A stretch of DNA of 29,263 bases from DAISIL01 sp036822015 (GTDB lineage Bacteria > Bacteroidota > Bacteroidia > Cytophagales > Bernardetiaceae): the NCBI GenBank assembly GCA_036822015.1, contig DAISIL010000042.1:1-29263 (forward strand), in the 5' to 3' direction. This document shows, in pieces, positions 14,462 through 21,916 of this stretch. A program made the translations under genes and the position numbers. Position 1 is the first letter of the stretch. Each line of letters begins with the position of its first letter. The notes under the pieces were generated by a model, which had not been told where the DNA came from, searched no databases, and saw only the letters and a list, made by a program, of their open reading frames with translations.

Positions 14462-16471
14462 ATGCCTCACTCCTTTTTATTTTTGACAAAAAACACCATG
14501 CGACTGGCGCTACTTCTGATCGGCTTTTTTTGGTTTTCTCTCACCGCCTCAGCCCAAAGTTGGAACCAGGTCATCAAAGCCGTGGCCTCGGATCGGGCGG
14601 CCAATGACCAGTTTGGCTATTCTGTTGCCATCTCGGGGGATTATGCCATCGTGGGGGCTACCCTCAATGCACGTGGGCAAGCAGGGGCGGCTTACATCTT
14701 AGAGCGCAATGCCGCCAACACATGGGTAGAGATAAAAAAACTTCAGTCAAATGATATAGCTGCTGGTGATGTTTTCGGTAATGCTGTTGCGATCTCGGGC
14801 GATTACGTTATCGTTGGGGCGCGCCTTGAGGACGAGAACGCTAGCGGTACCGTTACGCTAAACAACGCTGGCTCGGCGTATATCTTTCGCAAAGACGAAG
14901 GTGGGCCCAATAACTGGGGGCAGGTGCGCAAACTCGTTGCCTCCGACCGCGCACCAGACGACTCCTTTGGTCAATCGGTGGCCATCTCGGGCGATTACGC
15001 CATCGTAGGTGCCTATTACGAAGGCGATAACACGACAGGCCTGGCAGGGGCGGCTTATGTTTTTCGTAAAGATGCGGGTGGGGCAGATAATTGGGGAGAA
15101 ATTCGCAAACTTACTGCCTCCGATCGCGCCCAGGTAGATGTTTTTGGTCAGTCGGTGGCTATCTCGGGCGATTACGCTATCGTGGGAGCTTATCTATCGG
15201 ATACAGATGCTTCGGGGAGTAATGCCGTTACAGACGCAGGGGCAGCCTATATCTTCCGCAAGGATGCCGGTGGGGCAGATAACTGGGGACAGGTGCGCAA
15301 ACTTGTCGCCAATGACCGATCCGTTGAAGCTCATTTCGGTTATTCAGTGTCGATTTCGGGCGAATATGCCATCGTGGGCGCATTGCTTGACGATCAGGAT
15401 GCCAACGGCGGGAATCCGCAGACCGATGCTGGTTCAGCCTATATCTTCCGCAAAGACGCTGGTGGTACGGATAACTGGGGGCAGATACGTAAAATCATCG
15501 CCGCTGACCGAGCAGCCGCCGACCGGTTCGGTACATCGGTCTCCATTTCAGGGGACTATGCCATCGTAGGAGCTAACCTGGAAGATGAAGATGCCGCAGG
15601 CGGAAATACGCGACTTAATGCCGGTAGTGCGTACATCTTCCAAAAAGATACCGGAGGCAATAACAGCTGGGGACAAGCACAAAAGATCGTTGCCGCCGAT
15701 CGTATATCCAATGATTCTTTTGGCTTCGCGGTGTCTATTTCGGGAAATCGTGCCATCGTCGGTGCCAATGGACATGACTTTGATCCCAACATGAACAATT
15801 TTAGAGAAGGCACTGGCGCGGTGTATGTCTTTGAAGACCCCATTCCCGCTCCCGTCATCAGCCTTTCCGCTACGCCTACCAACTTCGGGAACGTAACGGC
15901 AGGCTCCAGCAGCAGCATCGCCTATACGCTCCAAAACACCGGCTCGGCTACGCTCACCATTGCGGGCATCAGCAGCAGCAACGCGCCTACTTTCAGCGTC
16001 CAGAATGCGCCTACTAGCCTTGCGGCAGGGGCTTCGGCGAGTTTTCAGGTCGTCTTTGCCCCGATGGCGGCTAGCTGTGCTGCCCAGTCAGCCACGATCA
16101 CGATCTCGAGCAACGACCCGAGCAACCCTACGCTTAGCTTTGGTGTCTCGGGGACATCCCTGCCCCTGCCTAGCGTGAGCGTAGCCGTAGTACCCGCCGC
16201 CACAGCCGAAGACGACGCAGCCGAGCTTACTTTCACCTTTACGGCTTCGGTGGCTCCCTGTACGGATATCGCCATAAACTTCTCCGTCTCGGGTACGGCT
16301 ACCTTCAACGACGACTATGTATATCTCCGAGGTGCCGAGACCTTCAACGGCAGTGCAGGGACGGTCAAGATTCCCGCTGGGCAGACCTCGGCTAGTGTCG
16401 TCTTGCAGGTACGCGCCGATGCCGACGTAGAACCCGACGAAACGCTCACCCTCACGGTGGAAAATCCTTAA
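14462..16471 (+). CDS. Secreted seven-blade FG-GAP propeller protein with choice-of-anchor D-like and Calx-beta domains
   Basis: A 669-residue exported protein. The signal peptide ends TASA-Q at residue 31/32; an alternative start at 14498 (Met13) gives a more compact leader. Seven FG-GAP blades follow, with the FG of each core at residues 51, 105, 169, 228, 292, 356 and 420 (consensus FGxSVxISGDYAIVGA, then AGxAYIFRKDxGG). Seven blades would close one beta-propeller. Residues about 470-572 resemble the choice-of-anchor D/ASPM-like fold (FGNVTAGSSSSIAYTLQNTG), and about 573-669 a Calx-beta domain that stops at TVENP, before its usual last strand. A surface adhesion or binding role is likely by analogy. 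There is no recognisable type IX secretion domain or anchor. The gene follows the broken paralogue by 71 bp and has a strong terminator. Confidence 0.85.
   Translation: MPHSFLFLTKNTMRLALLLIGFFWFSLTASAQSWNQVIKAVASDRAANDQFGYSVAISGDYAIVGATLNARGQAGAAYILERNAANTWVEIKKLQSNDIAAGDVFGNAVAISGDYVIVGARLEDENASGTVTLNNAGSAYIFRKDEGGPNNWGQVRKLVASDRAPDDSFGQSVAISGDYAIVGAYYEGDNTTGLAGAAYVFRKDAGGADNWGEIRKLTASDRAQVDVFGQSVAISGDYAIVGAYLSDTDASGSNAVTDAGAAYIFRKDAGGADNWGQVRKLVANDRSVEAHFGYSVSISGEYAIVGALLDDQDANGGNPQTDAGSAYIFRKDAGGTDNWGQIRKIIAADRAAADRFGTSVSISGDYAIVGANLEDEDAAGGNTRLNAGSAYIFQKDTGGNNSWGQAQKIVAADRISNDSFGFAVSISGNRAIVGANGHDFDPNMNNFREGTGAVYVFEDPIPAPVISLSATPTNFGNVTAGSSSSIAYTLQNTGSATLTIAGISSSNAPTFSVQNAPTSLAAGASASFQVVFAPMAASCAAQSATITISSNDPSNPTLSFGVSGTSLPLPSVSVAVVPAATAEDDAAELTFTFTASVAPCTDIAINFSVSGTATFNDDYVYLRGAETFNGSAGTVKIPAGQTSASVVLQVRADADVEPDETLTLTVENP
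14612..15838 (+). repeat. Array of seven FG-GAP coding repeats
   Basis: Successive blade cores begin at 14612, 14774, 14966, 15143, 15335, 15527 and 15719, giving periods of 162, 192, 177, 192, 192 and 192 bases. Blades 3 and 4 have identical core protein sequences, and DNA similarity between blades is high, so unequal recombination could add or remove blades. Confidence 0.85.
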
Positions 16472-16472
16472 A
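16331..16472 (+). repeat. 142-bp 3' end identical to 14250-14391
   Basis: Second member of the identical pair at the 3' ends of the two FG-GAP/Calx-beta genes. It covers the last 47 residues and the stop codon. Confidence 0.9.
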
Positions 16473-16497
16473 AGTTATCTAGTTTGAGTCATTACCC

Positions 16498-16531
16498 GAC
16501 ACCCCGGCTGCTTTGCGGTCGGGGTGTTTTT
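16498..16531 (+). terminator. Strong rho-independent terminator
   Basis: CACCCCG (16500-16506) pairs with CGGGGTG (16520-16526), extendable by A-T and G-T pairs, and five T follow directly. It ends transcription of the intact FG-GAP gene, 27 bases after its stop, and separates it from the DUF427 gene. Confidence 0.9.
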
Positions 16532-16574
16532 GTGTTTGGTTAAACGAAATGTGCTACGCTTCGTTATTTAGCGC

Positions 16575-17069
16575 ATGAAACCCATACCGCAACAACCGCT
16601 CCCCGGGCAGGAGTCCGTCTGGGATTATCCCCGCCCCCCTCACCTCGAACCCACCCCCAAGACGATTCGTGTTGTCTTTGATGGGCAAGAAATTGCCCTG
16701 ACCAACAAGGCCTTGCGTATGCTCGAGACCAGCCACCCCCCTACCTACTACTTGCCCATCGCCGATGTAGGGAAGCAGTATCTGCGCCCCAGCGGACGCA
16801 CCAGTTTTTGTGAGTTCAAGGGACAAGCCCAGTATTTCGATGTTTGTGTGGGTGAGCGCATCGCCCCGCAGACAGCCTGGTACTACGCCGATCCTGCCCC
16901 GCGCTACCCGCATCTGCAAGGGCATATCGCATTTTATGCCCACTTGATGGATGCTTGCTACGTAAACGACGAACTTGTAAGACCCCAGGAAGGTGGCTTT
17001 TATGGCGGCTGGATTACCTCTGATCTGGCTGGCCCCTTCAAGGGCATACCGGGTAGCTGGGGATGGTAA
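16575..17069 (+). CDS. DUF427 domain protein
   Basis: A 164-residue soluble protein of the DUF427 family, whose biochemical function is not established. Family features visible are the opening strand IRVVFDGQEIALTNKALRML, then ETSHPPTYYLPIADV, the segment RTSFCEFKGQAQYFDV, AWYYADPAP and GHIAFY. The C-terminal extension GGWITSDLAGPFKGIPGSWGW is also common in the family. It starts at the ATG at 16575, soon after the terminator of the preceding gene, so it probably leads its own transcript. Its stop overlaps the ATG of pabB by seven bases, indicating translational coupling with the folate genes. Whether it takes part in that pathway cannot be told from sequence. Confidence 0.88.
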   Translation: MKPIPQQPLPGQESVWDYPRPPHLEPTPKTIRVVFDGQEIALTNKALRMLETSHPPTYYLPIADVGKQYLRPSGRTSFCEFKGQAQYFDVCVGERIAPQTAWYYADPAPRYPHLQGHIAFYAHLMDACYVNDELVRPQEGGFYGGWITSDLAGPFKGIPGSWGW

Positions 17070-18046
17070 ACCAGACACCTAAAGAAGCCGCCCGGGCCAT
17101 GACCCGTATGGCTGCACAGAGAGAAGCCTTTTTTTTTCTGTGGGATTTTGAAGGACGGCAGCCCGTGGTCTGCTCCTGGGAGGAGGCCGCTCGGCAGGGT
17201 ATCTTTTTTTGGATGGACGGCATCAGCAATGCCCCCGCTGTTGTTGCTGTCTCCGAGCCGCTCCAATGGGGCTTCGACCCCGTACCGTGGCCCTGCTATG
17301 CCCAATCTTTTGCTGTGGTACAGACCGGACTTCAGCGCGGCGATTCCTTCCTGACCAACCTCACCTGCCGAACGCCCCTACACACCAACTACACCCTCGA
17401 GCAGCTCTTTGGGCAGGCCAAGGCAAGGTTCAAACTCCTGATGCAGGATCGGTTGGTGTCTTTTTCGCCCGAGGCTTTTGTTTGCATACGCGGTGAGCGC
17501 ATCGCCACTTTTCCGATGAAAGGCACCATTGATGCGCATCTGCCCCGGGCGGCCGAGTGCATCCTCAACGACCCCAAGGAGGCCGCCGAACATGCCACCA
17601 TCGTCGATCTGCTCCGCAACGACCTCAGCCAGGTAGCCGAACAGGTGCGCGTGGCCCGCTATCGTTACCTGGACTGCCTGACCACACACCGAGGGCAACT
17701 CTTGCAGGTGAGTTCGGAGATCGTCGGGCGCGTGGGTAAGGATTTTTGGGACAAGCTGGGGGAGAACTTTTTGCGCCTGCTGCCGGCAGGGTCGATCAGC
17801 GGGGCCCCAAAAACCAAAACCTGCCAGATCATCCGAGCGGCCGAAGGACAAGAGCGGGGCTATTTTACGGGCGTTTTTGGTTATTACGACGGAGAAAAGC
17901 TAGAGAGCGCGGTCTTGATTCGCTTCATCGAAAGAGACCCCAACGGACGCTTGTACTTTCGGAGTGGCGGCGGCATCACGGCGCAAAGCCAAGCCCAAAT
18001 GGAGTACCAGGAAATGAACCAAAAAATTTATGCCCCCATTTATTGA
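17063..18046 (+). CDS. pabB: Aminodeoxychorismate synthase component I
   Basis: Chorismate-binding enzyme that, with ammonia from a PabA amidotransferase, makes 4-amino-4-deoxychorismate for p-aminobenzoate and folate. At 327 residues it is the short form lacking much of the N-terminal subdomain of E. coli PabB (453). Signature segments are FPMKGTIDA (in place of PIKGT), IVDLLRNDLSQV, LPAGSISGAPKTKT, GYFTGVFGYYD and the C-terminal FRSGGGITAQS. The Lys of MKGT is the usual nucleophile in aminodeoxychorismate synthases, which separates it from anthranilate synthase. The ATG lies inside the end of the DUF427 gene, and the stop overlaps the following lyase gene by 17 bases. No pabA is in the window. 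Confidence 0.92.
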   Translation: MVNQTPKEAARAMTRMAAQREAFFFLWDFEGRQPVVCSWEEAARQGIFFWMDGISNAPAVVAVSEPLQWGFDPVPWPCYAQSFAVVQTGLQRGDSFLTNLTCRTPLHTNYTLEQLFGQAKARFKLLMQDRLVSFSPEAFVCIRGERIATFPMKGTIDAHLPRAAECILNDPKEAAEHATIVDLLRNDLSQVAEQVRVARYRYLDCLTTHRGQLLQVSSEIVGRVGKDFWDKLGENFLRLLPAGSISGAPKTKTCQIIRAAEGQERGYFTGVFGYYDGEKLESAVLIRFIERDPNGRLYFRSGGGITAQSQAQMEYQEMNQKIYAPIY

Positions 18047-18629
18047 AAGCATCGCCTGCCGAGACGGACAAGCCCAGCTGCTCCCCTACCACCAGGCGCG
18101 GGTGCGGGCTACTTTTGCGGCTTTTTTCCCCGAACACCCACCGCTAGTCCTCTCCCATCTGCTGTCCCACATCCCGATCCCGCCCACGGGTACGCACAAG
18201 TTACGGATCATCTATGCCGAGCAGGCCGTCCGTTGGGAACTGCTCCCTTATCAGTTGCGGCCCATCACCAGCTTGCGTTTGGTGAAAGCCGACAGCATCA
18301 GCTATGCCTTCAAATCCGAAGACCGAAGAGCCATCCAGTCCCTTTTTCAGGAGCGCGGTACAGCCGATGATATTTTGATGATTCGAGATAACTATCTGAC
18401 TGACAGTAGCTATGCTAATGTCGTTTGCTGGCGCAATGGCAAGGGCTTCACCCCACATCTACCCCTGCTCCCTGGCGTGCAGCGGGCTTACCTCCTCGAG
18501 GCACGGCAAATCGAAGCCCTCCCGATCACGGTACAAAGCCTGCTCCGCGATTTTGAGGCCGTCTCGCTCATCAACGCCATGATCCCACTCGGAGGCTGCA
18601 CCCTCCCGATTACGGCGATCAAACATTAG
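18030..18629 (+). CDS. pabC: Aminodeoxychorismate lyase-like PLP enzyme (class IV aminotransferase fold)
   Basis: A 199-residue fold-type IV PLP protein that probably releases pyruvate from 4-amino-4-deoxychorismate to give p-aminobenzoate. It is shorter than E. coli PabC (269), as is common in Bacteroidota. The segment SYAFKSEDRRAIQ holds the presumed Schiff-base Lys. DNYLTDSSYANVVCW is the typical phosphate-cup region, followed by TPHLPLLPGVQR. The overlap with pabB (17 bases, different frame) and the shared pathway support the assignment. Because class IV enzymes also include branched-chain and D-amino acid aminotransferases, the substrate call rests partly on context. Confidence 0.82.
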   Translation: MPPFIESIACRDGQAQLLPYHQARVRATFAAFFPEHPPLVLSHLLSHIPIPPTGTHKLRIIYAEQAVRWELLPYQLRPITSLRLVKADSISYAFKSEDRRAIQSLFQERGTADDILMIRDNYLTDSSYANVVCWRNGKGFTPHLPLLPGVQRAYLLEARQIEALPITVQSLLRDFEAVSLINAMIPLGGCTLPITAIKH

Positions 18630-18653
18630 CTCCGACAAAAGCGTTTTCTTTTT

Positions 18654-18974
18654 ATGCCCTACATTCACACCCCCGATGGTCAGACGATCACCTGCCGCAT
18701 GGGAGAAAACCTGCGGCGCGTTTTGATGCGCCACCGCTGGCCGCTCTACAACAGCCCCGCCCAATGGATTCACTGCCGAGGACTCGGCACCTGTGGTACT
18801 TGTGCCATCCAGATTGTGGGCAAGGTATCGGAGGCGACACCCGTCGAACGCTGGCGGCTCGGTTTTCCTCCCCATCGCCCCGAGCGTGGGTTGCGGCTAG
18901 CCTGCCAGTGCCGAGTATGGGGCGACTTACACATCCGTAAGTTTGGCGGCCTATGGGGAACAGAGATGGATTAG
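18654..18974 (+). CDS. 2Fe-2S ferredoxin
   Basis: A 106-residue electron carrier of the plant/adrenodoxin-like beta-grasp fold. The cluster ligands are Cys41, Cys47 and Cys50 (CRGLGTCGTC), with Cys84 in RLACQC as the fourth. The spacing Cx5Cx2C is typical. It starts 25 bases after the lyase gene, in the same direction, and probably ends the DUF427-pabB-pabC transcript. The next gene converges from the other strand 22 bases away. The redox partner is not identifiable here. The C-terminal tail (RKFGGLWGTEMD) is unremarkable. Confidence 0.88.
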   Translation: MPYIHTPDGQTITCRMGENLRRVLMRHRWPLYNSPAQWIHCRGLGTCGTCAIQIVGKVSEATPVERWRLGFPPHRPERGLRLACQCRVWGDLHIRKFGGLWGTEMD

Positions 18975-18996
18975 TGCTTGCGATAATTAAAGACTA

Positions 18997-21189
18997 TCAA
19001 GCGTCAATTTTGTTTTTGTATTTGTTGTACAAAAATGAAATCACTAGAAGCAAACTACCCAATACCACAAAGACAATCGTCTTAGCGAGTGTATCCAGAC
19101 GGCTCAAGTCGTAGAAAAACAACTTAACTAAGGTGATGCCAAAGAAAGCAATGCCTCCAACGCGGAGGTGCTTGGTATCTTTCCAGATGCCCAGCCCGAT
19201 CACAAAAAGCGCGTAGCTTCCCCAAAGGATACTTAGCCCCAACTTATCCGACTCGCGGACACCCGCCACATCGAGCCAAAGCAACAACTCCGAACTCAAA
19301 ACAACTAAGCCACTGACGTACAGAAAACTATCTGCCCATATGCGCCATCGCTCACCCAAAACCTCTCGGCGAATGTACCACCAACTTCCCACCAAAACGC
19401 CCAAGCTGACGATCCAGAGATAGCGTATCCCGACGTGCCAAAGCCCAATGCTGTATGGGGAGCCATCATCGGGGCGGAGATAACTGGCTTGTAGCGCGTA
19501 GAGTTCACTCGTTCCGACGACCCAAACCCAGAGGAGCAGGGGAAAAAATACCCAAAATTGAATCTGTAAAAGCAGTTTTTCTTTGCGCCATACCCAAGCA
19601 CTCAAAAAGAGTAAGGTATAGATTTGTTGCCAGATGATAGAAAAGGACATGAAATCTGTGTTGTAGAAAATCTGAAAGAGATCGGTTTGCTCAATGCTCG
19701 AAGCCAGATAACGCAGCCGCCAGTAAGTCTCGATTTCGTTGCGCCCGCTCATATACAAGGACAACACAAACAAAGACGGCACGAGCCAGGCCAGCAGCAC
19801 AAAAAAACGGTGTTTGAGTTGGCTTGGATGACGCAGCCAGACAAAAGTCATGCCCCCAAAGATAAGCGCGAAAAGTAAAGTGTTCAAAAATTGAACGTTT
19901 AGGAGTGGTGTAAAATCGTCCCAGGTCAGGTTGCGGGAGCTTCCCCAATCCTGGATAAGGCTACCTGCCGCCAAGACCATCAAGACATAGGATAGCTTCT
20001 CGTACACGGCGACACCCAGCATACGCCCCACCGCAAAGAGTGCCGCCGCCTCACCCGCCCAGAGCAGGGTTACCCAAAAACCATCCAACTGCACCGGCAT
20101 CGCCAGCGTCAAGAAAACCAGCACCAGCCCCGAAACCAGATAAAACAGCGACCGATCCGACATCCGACGGGCATACACCAGCAGGCTCACCCCAAAATGC
20201 ACCCCCGCCACAGCAAACGTAAACAAGCCCCAAAACTGCTCCCCCGAAGGGTGGCTATCCAGCAGATACAAGCCCGCACCATAGAAAAAGAAGCTGTTGA
20301 GGAGCATCGAAAGAACATCCCGAAAAGAGAGTTGCTCTGATTGTATCGCCTTGTAGATCAAGAAGATGCCATAAAATGTCAAGAAATAGATCAAGGCAAA
20401 CAAACCACCTATCCAGAAGTCATCCTCGACCGTATAACGTCCTTGTAGCCAGACACCGTAGATGAGCCAGGTCAGGAAGAAGGCCTGATAAAACAACGAC
20501 CGCCAGTACTTCTTCACCGAAACGGCCAGGATGCCTAGATTGATTAAGGCCACATAAGCAAAGAGTACCACGACCTGCCCCGAGCCATCGCTCAACAAAA
20601 TCGGGACGGCATAGGCTCCCAGCAGCCCTAGGTGGGCAATAATCGCTTTGTCGTAGTGCCAAGCCGCCGCAACGGTAAAGAGCGTTAGCCCCAGCATGAG
20701 CGCGAAGGCAACGCGCTGGGGAACAAGGTTGTAAAAATTGTAAGCCGCAAAGGTGATAAAATACAACATGGCCACGGCGCCACTCAGCAGCACCGCACTA
20801 AAAGTGAGGTAGTTGGTCTTGAGGCGGAGGGCTAAGCCCAGCAGGACGGCTCCTGTTAGGTAGCCGAGCAGGATGCGCGTCAGGGGACTAAGCAGCGCGT
20901 TGTCGATGGCATAATTGACCCCAATGCCTACGCCGATGACCAAAATCAGGATGCCGATTTTGCTAATCAGGTTTTCACCCACAAACTTCTCTACATCCTT
21001 GGGGAGTTTCCAGCGGGTACGCGGCCGAGGAGGGGGAGGCGTACCCGAGGGTGCATCGGGGCGCAACAAACGTGGCTCGGGGACGATGCGACGGCGCAAG
21101 TCCGCAATCTCGGCTGCCAAGAGGTTTTGTTTACATGCTAGTTCGTCAAGCCGACGTAGTATATCGTCTGGTGGGATGGCATCGGGCAT
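18997..21189 (-). CDS. DUF2339 polytopic membrane protein
   Basis: A 730-residue protein with a short N-terminal coiled-coil-like segment (DDILRRLDELACKQNLLAAEIADLRRRI), a proline-rich stretch, the DUF2339 entry motif (VEKFVGENLISKIGILILVIGVGIGV, in the first membrane segment), and then some 20 hydrophobic helices to a lysine-rich end (LYNKYKNKID). It is certainly an integral membrane protein; no function is established for the family. The ATG at 21189 is preferred to a TTG at 21207. A candidate promoter (TTTG 21226-21223, 20 bases, TAAGTTTA 21202-21195 on the minus strand) would place the transcript start at or next to this ATG. It converges with the ferredoxin gene and is divergent from the deacetylase gene. 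Confidence 0.85.
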   Translation of the reverse strand: MPDAIPPDDILRRLDELACKQNLLAAEIADLRRRIVPEPRLLRPDAPSGTPPPPRPRTRWKLPKDVEKFVGENLISKIGILILVIGVGIGVNYAIDNALLSPLTRILLGYLTGAVLLGLALRLKTNYLTFSAVLLSGAVAMLYFITFAAYNFYNLVPQRVAFALMLGLTLFTVAAAWHYDKAIIAHLGLLGAYAVPILLSDGSGQVVVLFAYVALINLGILAVSVKKYWRSLFYQAFFLTWLIYGVWLQGRYTVEDDFWIGGLFALIYFLTFYGIFLIYKAIQSEQLSFRDVLSMLLNSFFFYGAGLYLLDSHPSGEQFWGLFTFAVAGVHFGVSLLVYARRMSDRSLFYLVSGLVLVFLTLAMPVQLDGFWVTLLWAGEAAALFAVGRMLGVAVYEKLSYVLMVLAAGSLIQDWGSSRNLTWDDFTPLLNVQFLNTLLFALIFGGMTFVWLRHPSQLKHRFFVLLAWLVPSLFVLSLYMSGRNEIETYWRLRYLASSIEQTDLFQIFYNTDFMSFSIIWQQIYTLLFLSAWVWRKEKLLLQIQFWVFFPLLLWVWVVGTSELYALQASYLRPDDGSPYSIGLWHVGIRYLWIVSLGVLVGSWWYIRREVLGERWRIWADSFLYVSGLVVLSSELLLWLDVAGVRESDKLGLSILWGSYALFVIGLGIWKDTKHLRVGGIAFFGITLVKLFFYDLSRLDTLAKTIVFVVLGSLLLVISFLYNKYKNKIDA

Positions 21190-21194
21190 AGTTG

Positions 21195-21226
21195 TAAACT
21201 TATCCAAAAAAAATCATTTTACCAAA
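21195..21226 (-). promoter_or_regulatory. Candidate promoter for the DUF2339 gene
   Basis: On the minus strand TTTG (21226-21223), 20 bases, then TAAGTTTA (21202-21195), with one mismatch in the last base of the -7 element. The expected transcript start coincides with the ATG at 21189, so the mRNA would be almost leaderless. Confidence 0.4.
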
Positions 21227-21271
21227 AAGTAACCTCGGGTCTGGTTTTGCGTTTAGCCATCTAAAAAACGC

Positions 21272-21916
21272 TTGTTTTACACCCATCGTATTCCCGGTTC
21301 TTTTTCGTGGCTCTTTGGTGGCTATCAGTGGCGTATCCCGACGGAGCAGAAAGTCATCTACCTCAGTTTTGATGACGGCCCGATACCCGAAGTTACGCCC
21401 GAAGTTTTGTCAGTTCTAAAAAGTTATGCGGCAAAAGCCACATTTTTTTGTGTAGGGGATAATATTCAGAAGCACCCATCTATTTTTGAACAGGTGCTAG
21501 CAGACGGACACAGGGTAGGCAATCATACTTTCCACCACTACAACGGCTGGCGCACGCCTACGCCCACCTACCTGGATGATGTACAGCAATGCCAGGCGTT
21601 GCTCCCGCCAGCCAGCGATGCGATTTTTCGCCCGCCTTACGGGGCCATCCGTTGGGGGCAAGCGGATTATCTGCGCAAGCGGGGTTATCGAATCGTGATG
21701 TGGAGCCTCTTATCAGGAGATTTTGATGTACGCCTCCGCCCCCAGGATTGCCTGCGGGCGAGCATTGCGGGTACGCAACGAGGAACTATTGTTGTGTTTC
21801 ACGATAGCCTGAAGGCCTGGCCGCGTTTGTCGTATGTGCTGCCGCGCTACCTGGAACACTTTCAAGATCAGGGTTTTGGCTTCGATGTACTTCCAACGTA
21901 TGCGCGCCTTCGTTGA
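21272..21916 (+). CDS. Polysaccharide deacetylase (NodB homology domain)
   Basis: A 214-residue metal-dependent carbohydrate esterase of family 4, which probably removes acetyl groups from peptidoglycan or another aminosugar polymer. The motifs are FDDGP (catalytic and metal Asp), HTFHH (metal His pair) and RPPYG, with VVFHDS near the end for the last His motif. There is no clear signal peptide. The start is TTG at 21272: the frame is closed by TAG at 21254-21256 and holds no ATG or GTG before the conserved THRIPG and WRIPTEQKVIYL segments, so an alternative start is not available. The last 131 bases overlap the opposing CREST-type gene, and they encode the conserved VVFHDSLKAWPRL region. Confidence 0.9.
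   Translation: MFYTHRIPGSFSWLFGGYQWRIPTEQKVIYLSFDDGPIPEVTPEVLSVLKSYAAKATFFCVGDNIQKHPSIFEQVLADGHRVGNHTFHHYNGWRTPTPTYLDDVQQCQALLPPASDAIFRPPYGAIRWGQADYLRKRGYRIVMWSLLSGDFDVRLRPQDCLRASIAGTQRGTIVVFHDSLKAWPRLSYVLPRYLEHFQDQGFGFDVLPTYARLR

Noticed and set aside
14401..14607. A 68-codon frame between the FG-GAP genes
   Set aside because: It starts in the terminator of the preceding gene and runs out of frame through the signal peptide of the next gene.
14612..15838. Regular repeats that could suggest a CRISPR or satellite array
   Set aside because: Units of about 190 bases encode FG-GAP blades in a continuous frame; there are no short repeats with unique spacers.
18976..19002. Imperfect hairpin between the ferredoxin and DUF2339 genes
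   Set aside because: The stem needs a two-base bulge and the following T-rich stretch is interrupted; it is too weak to call a terminator.
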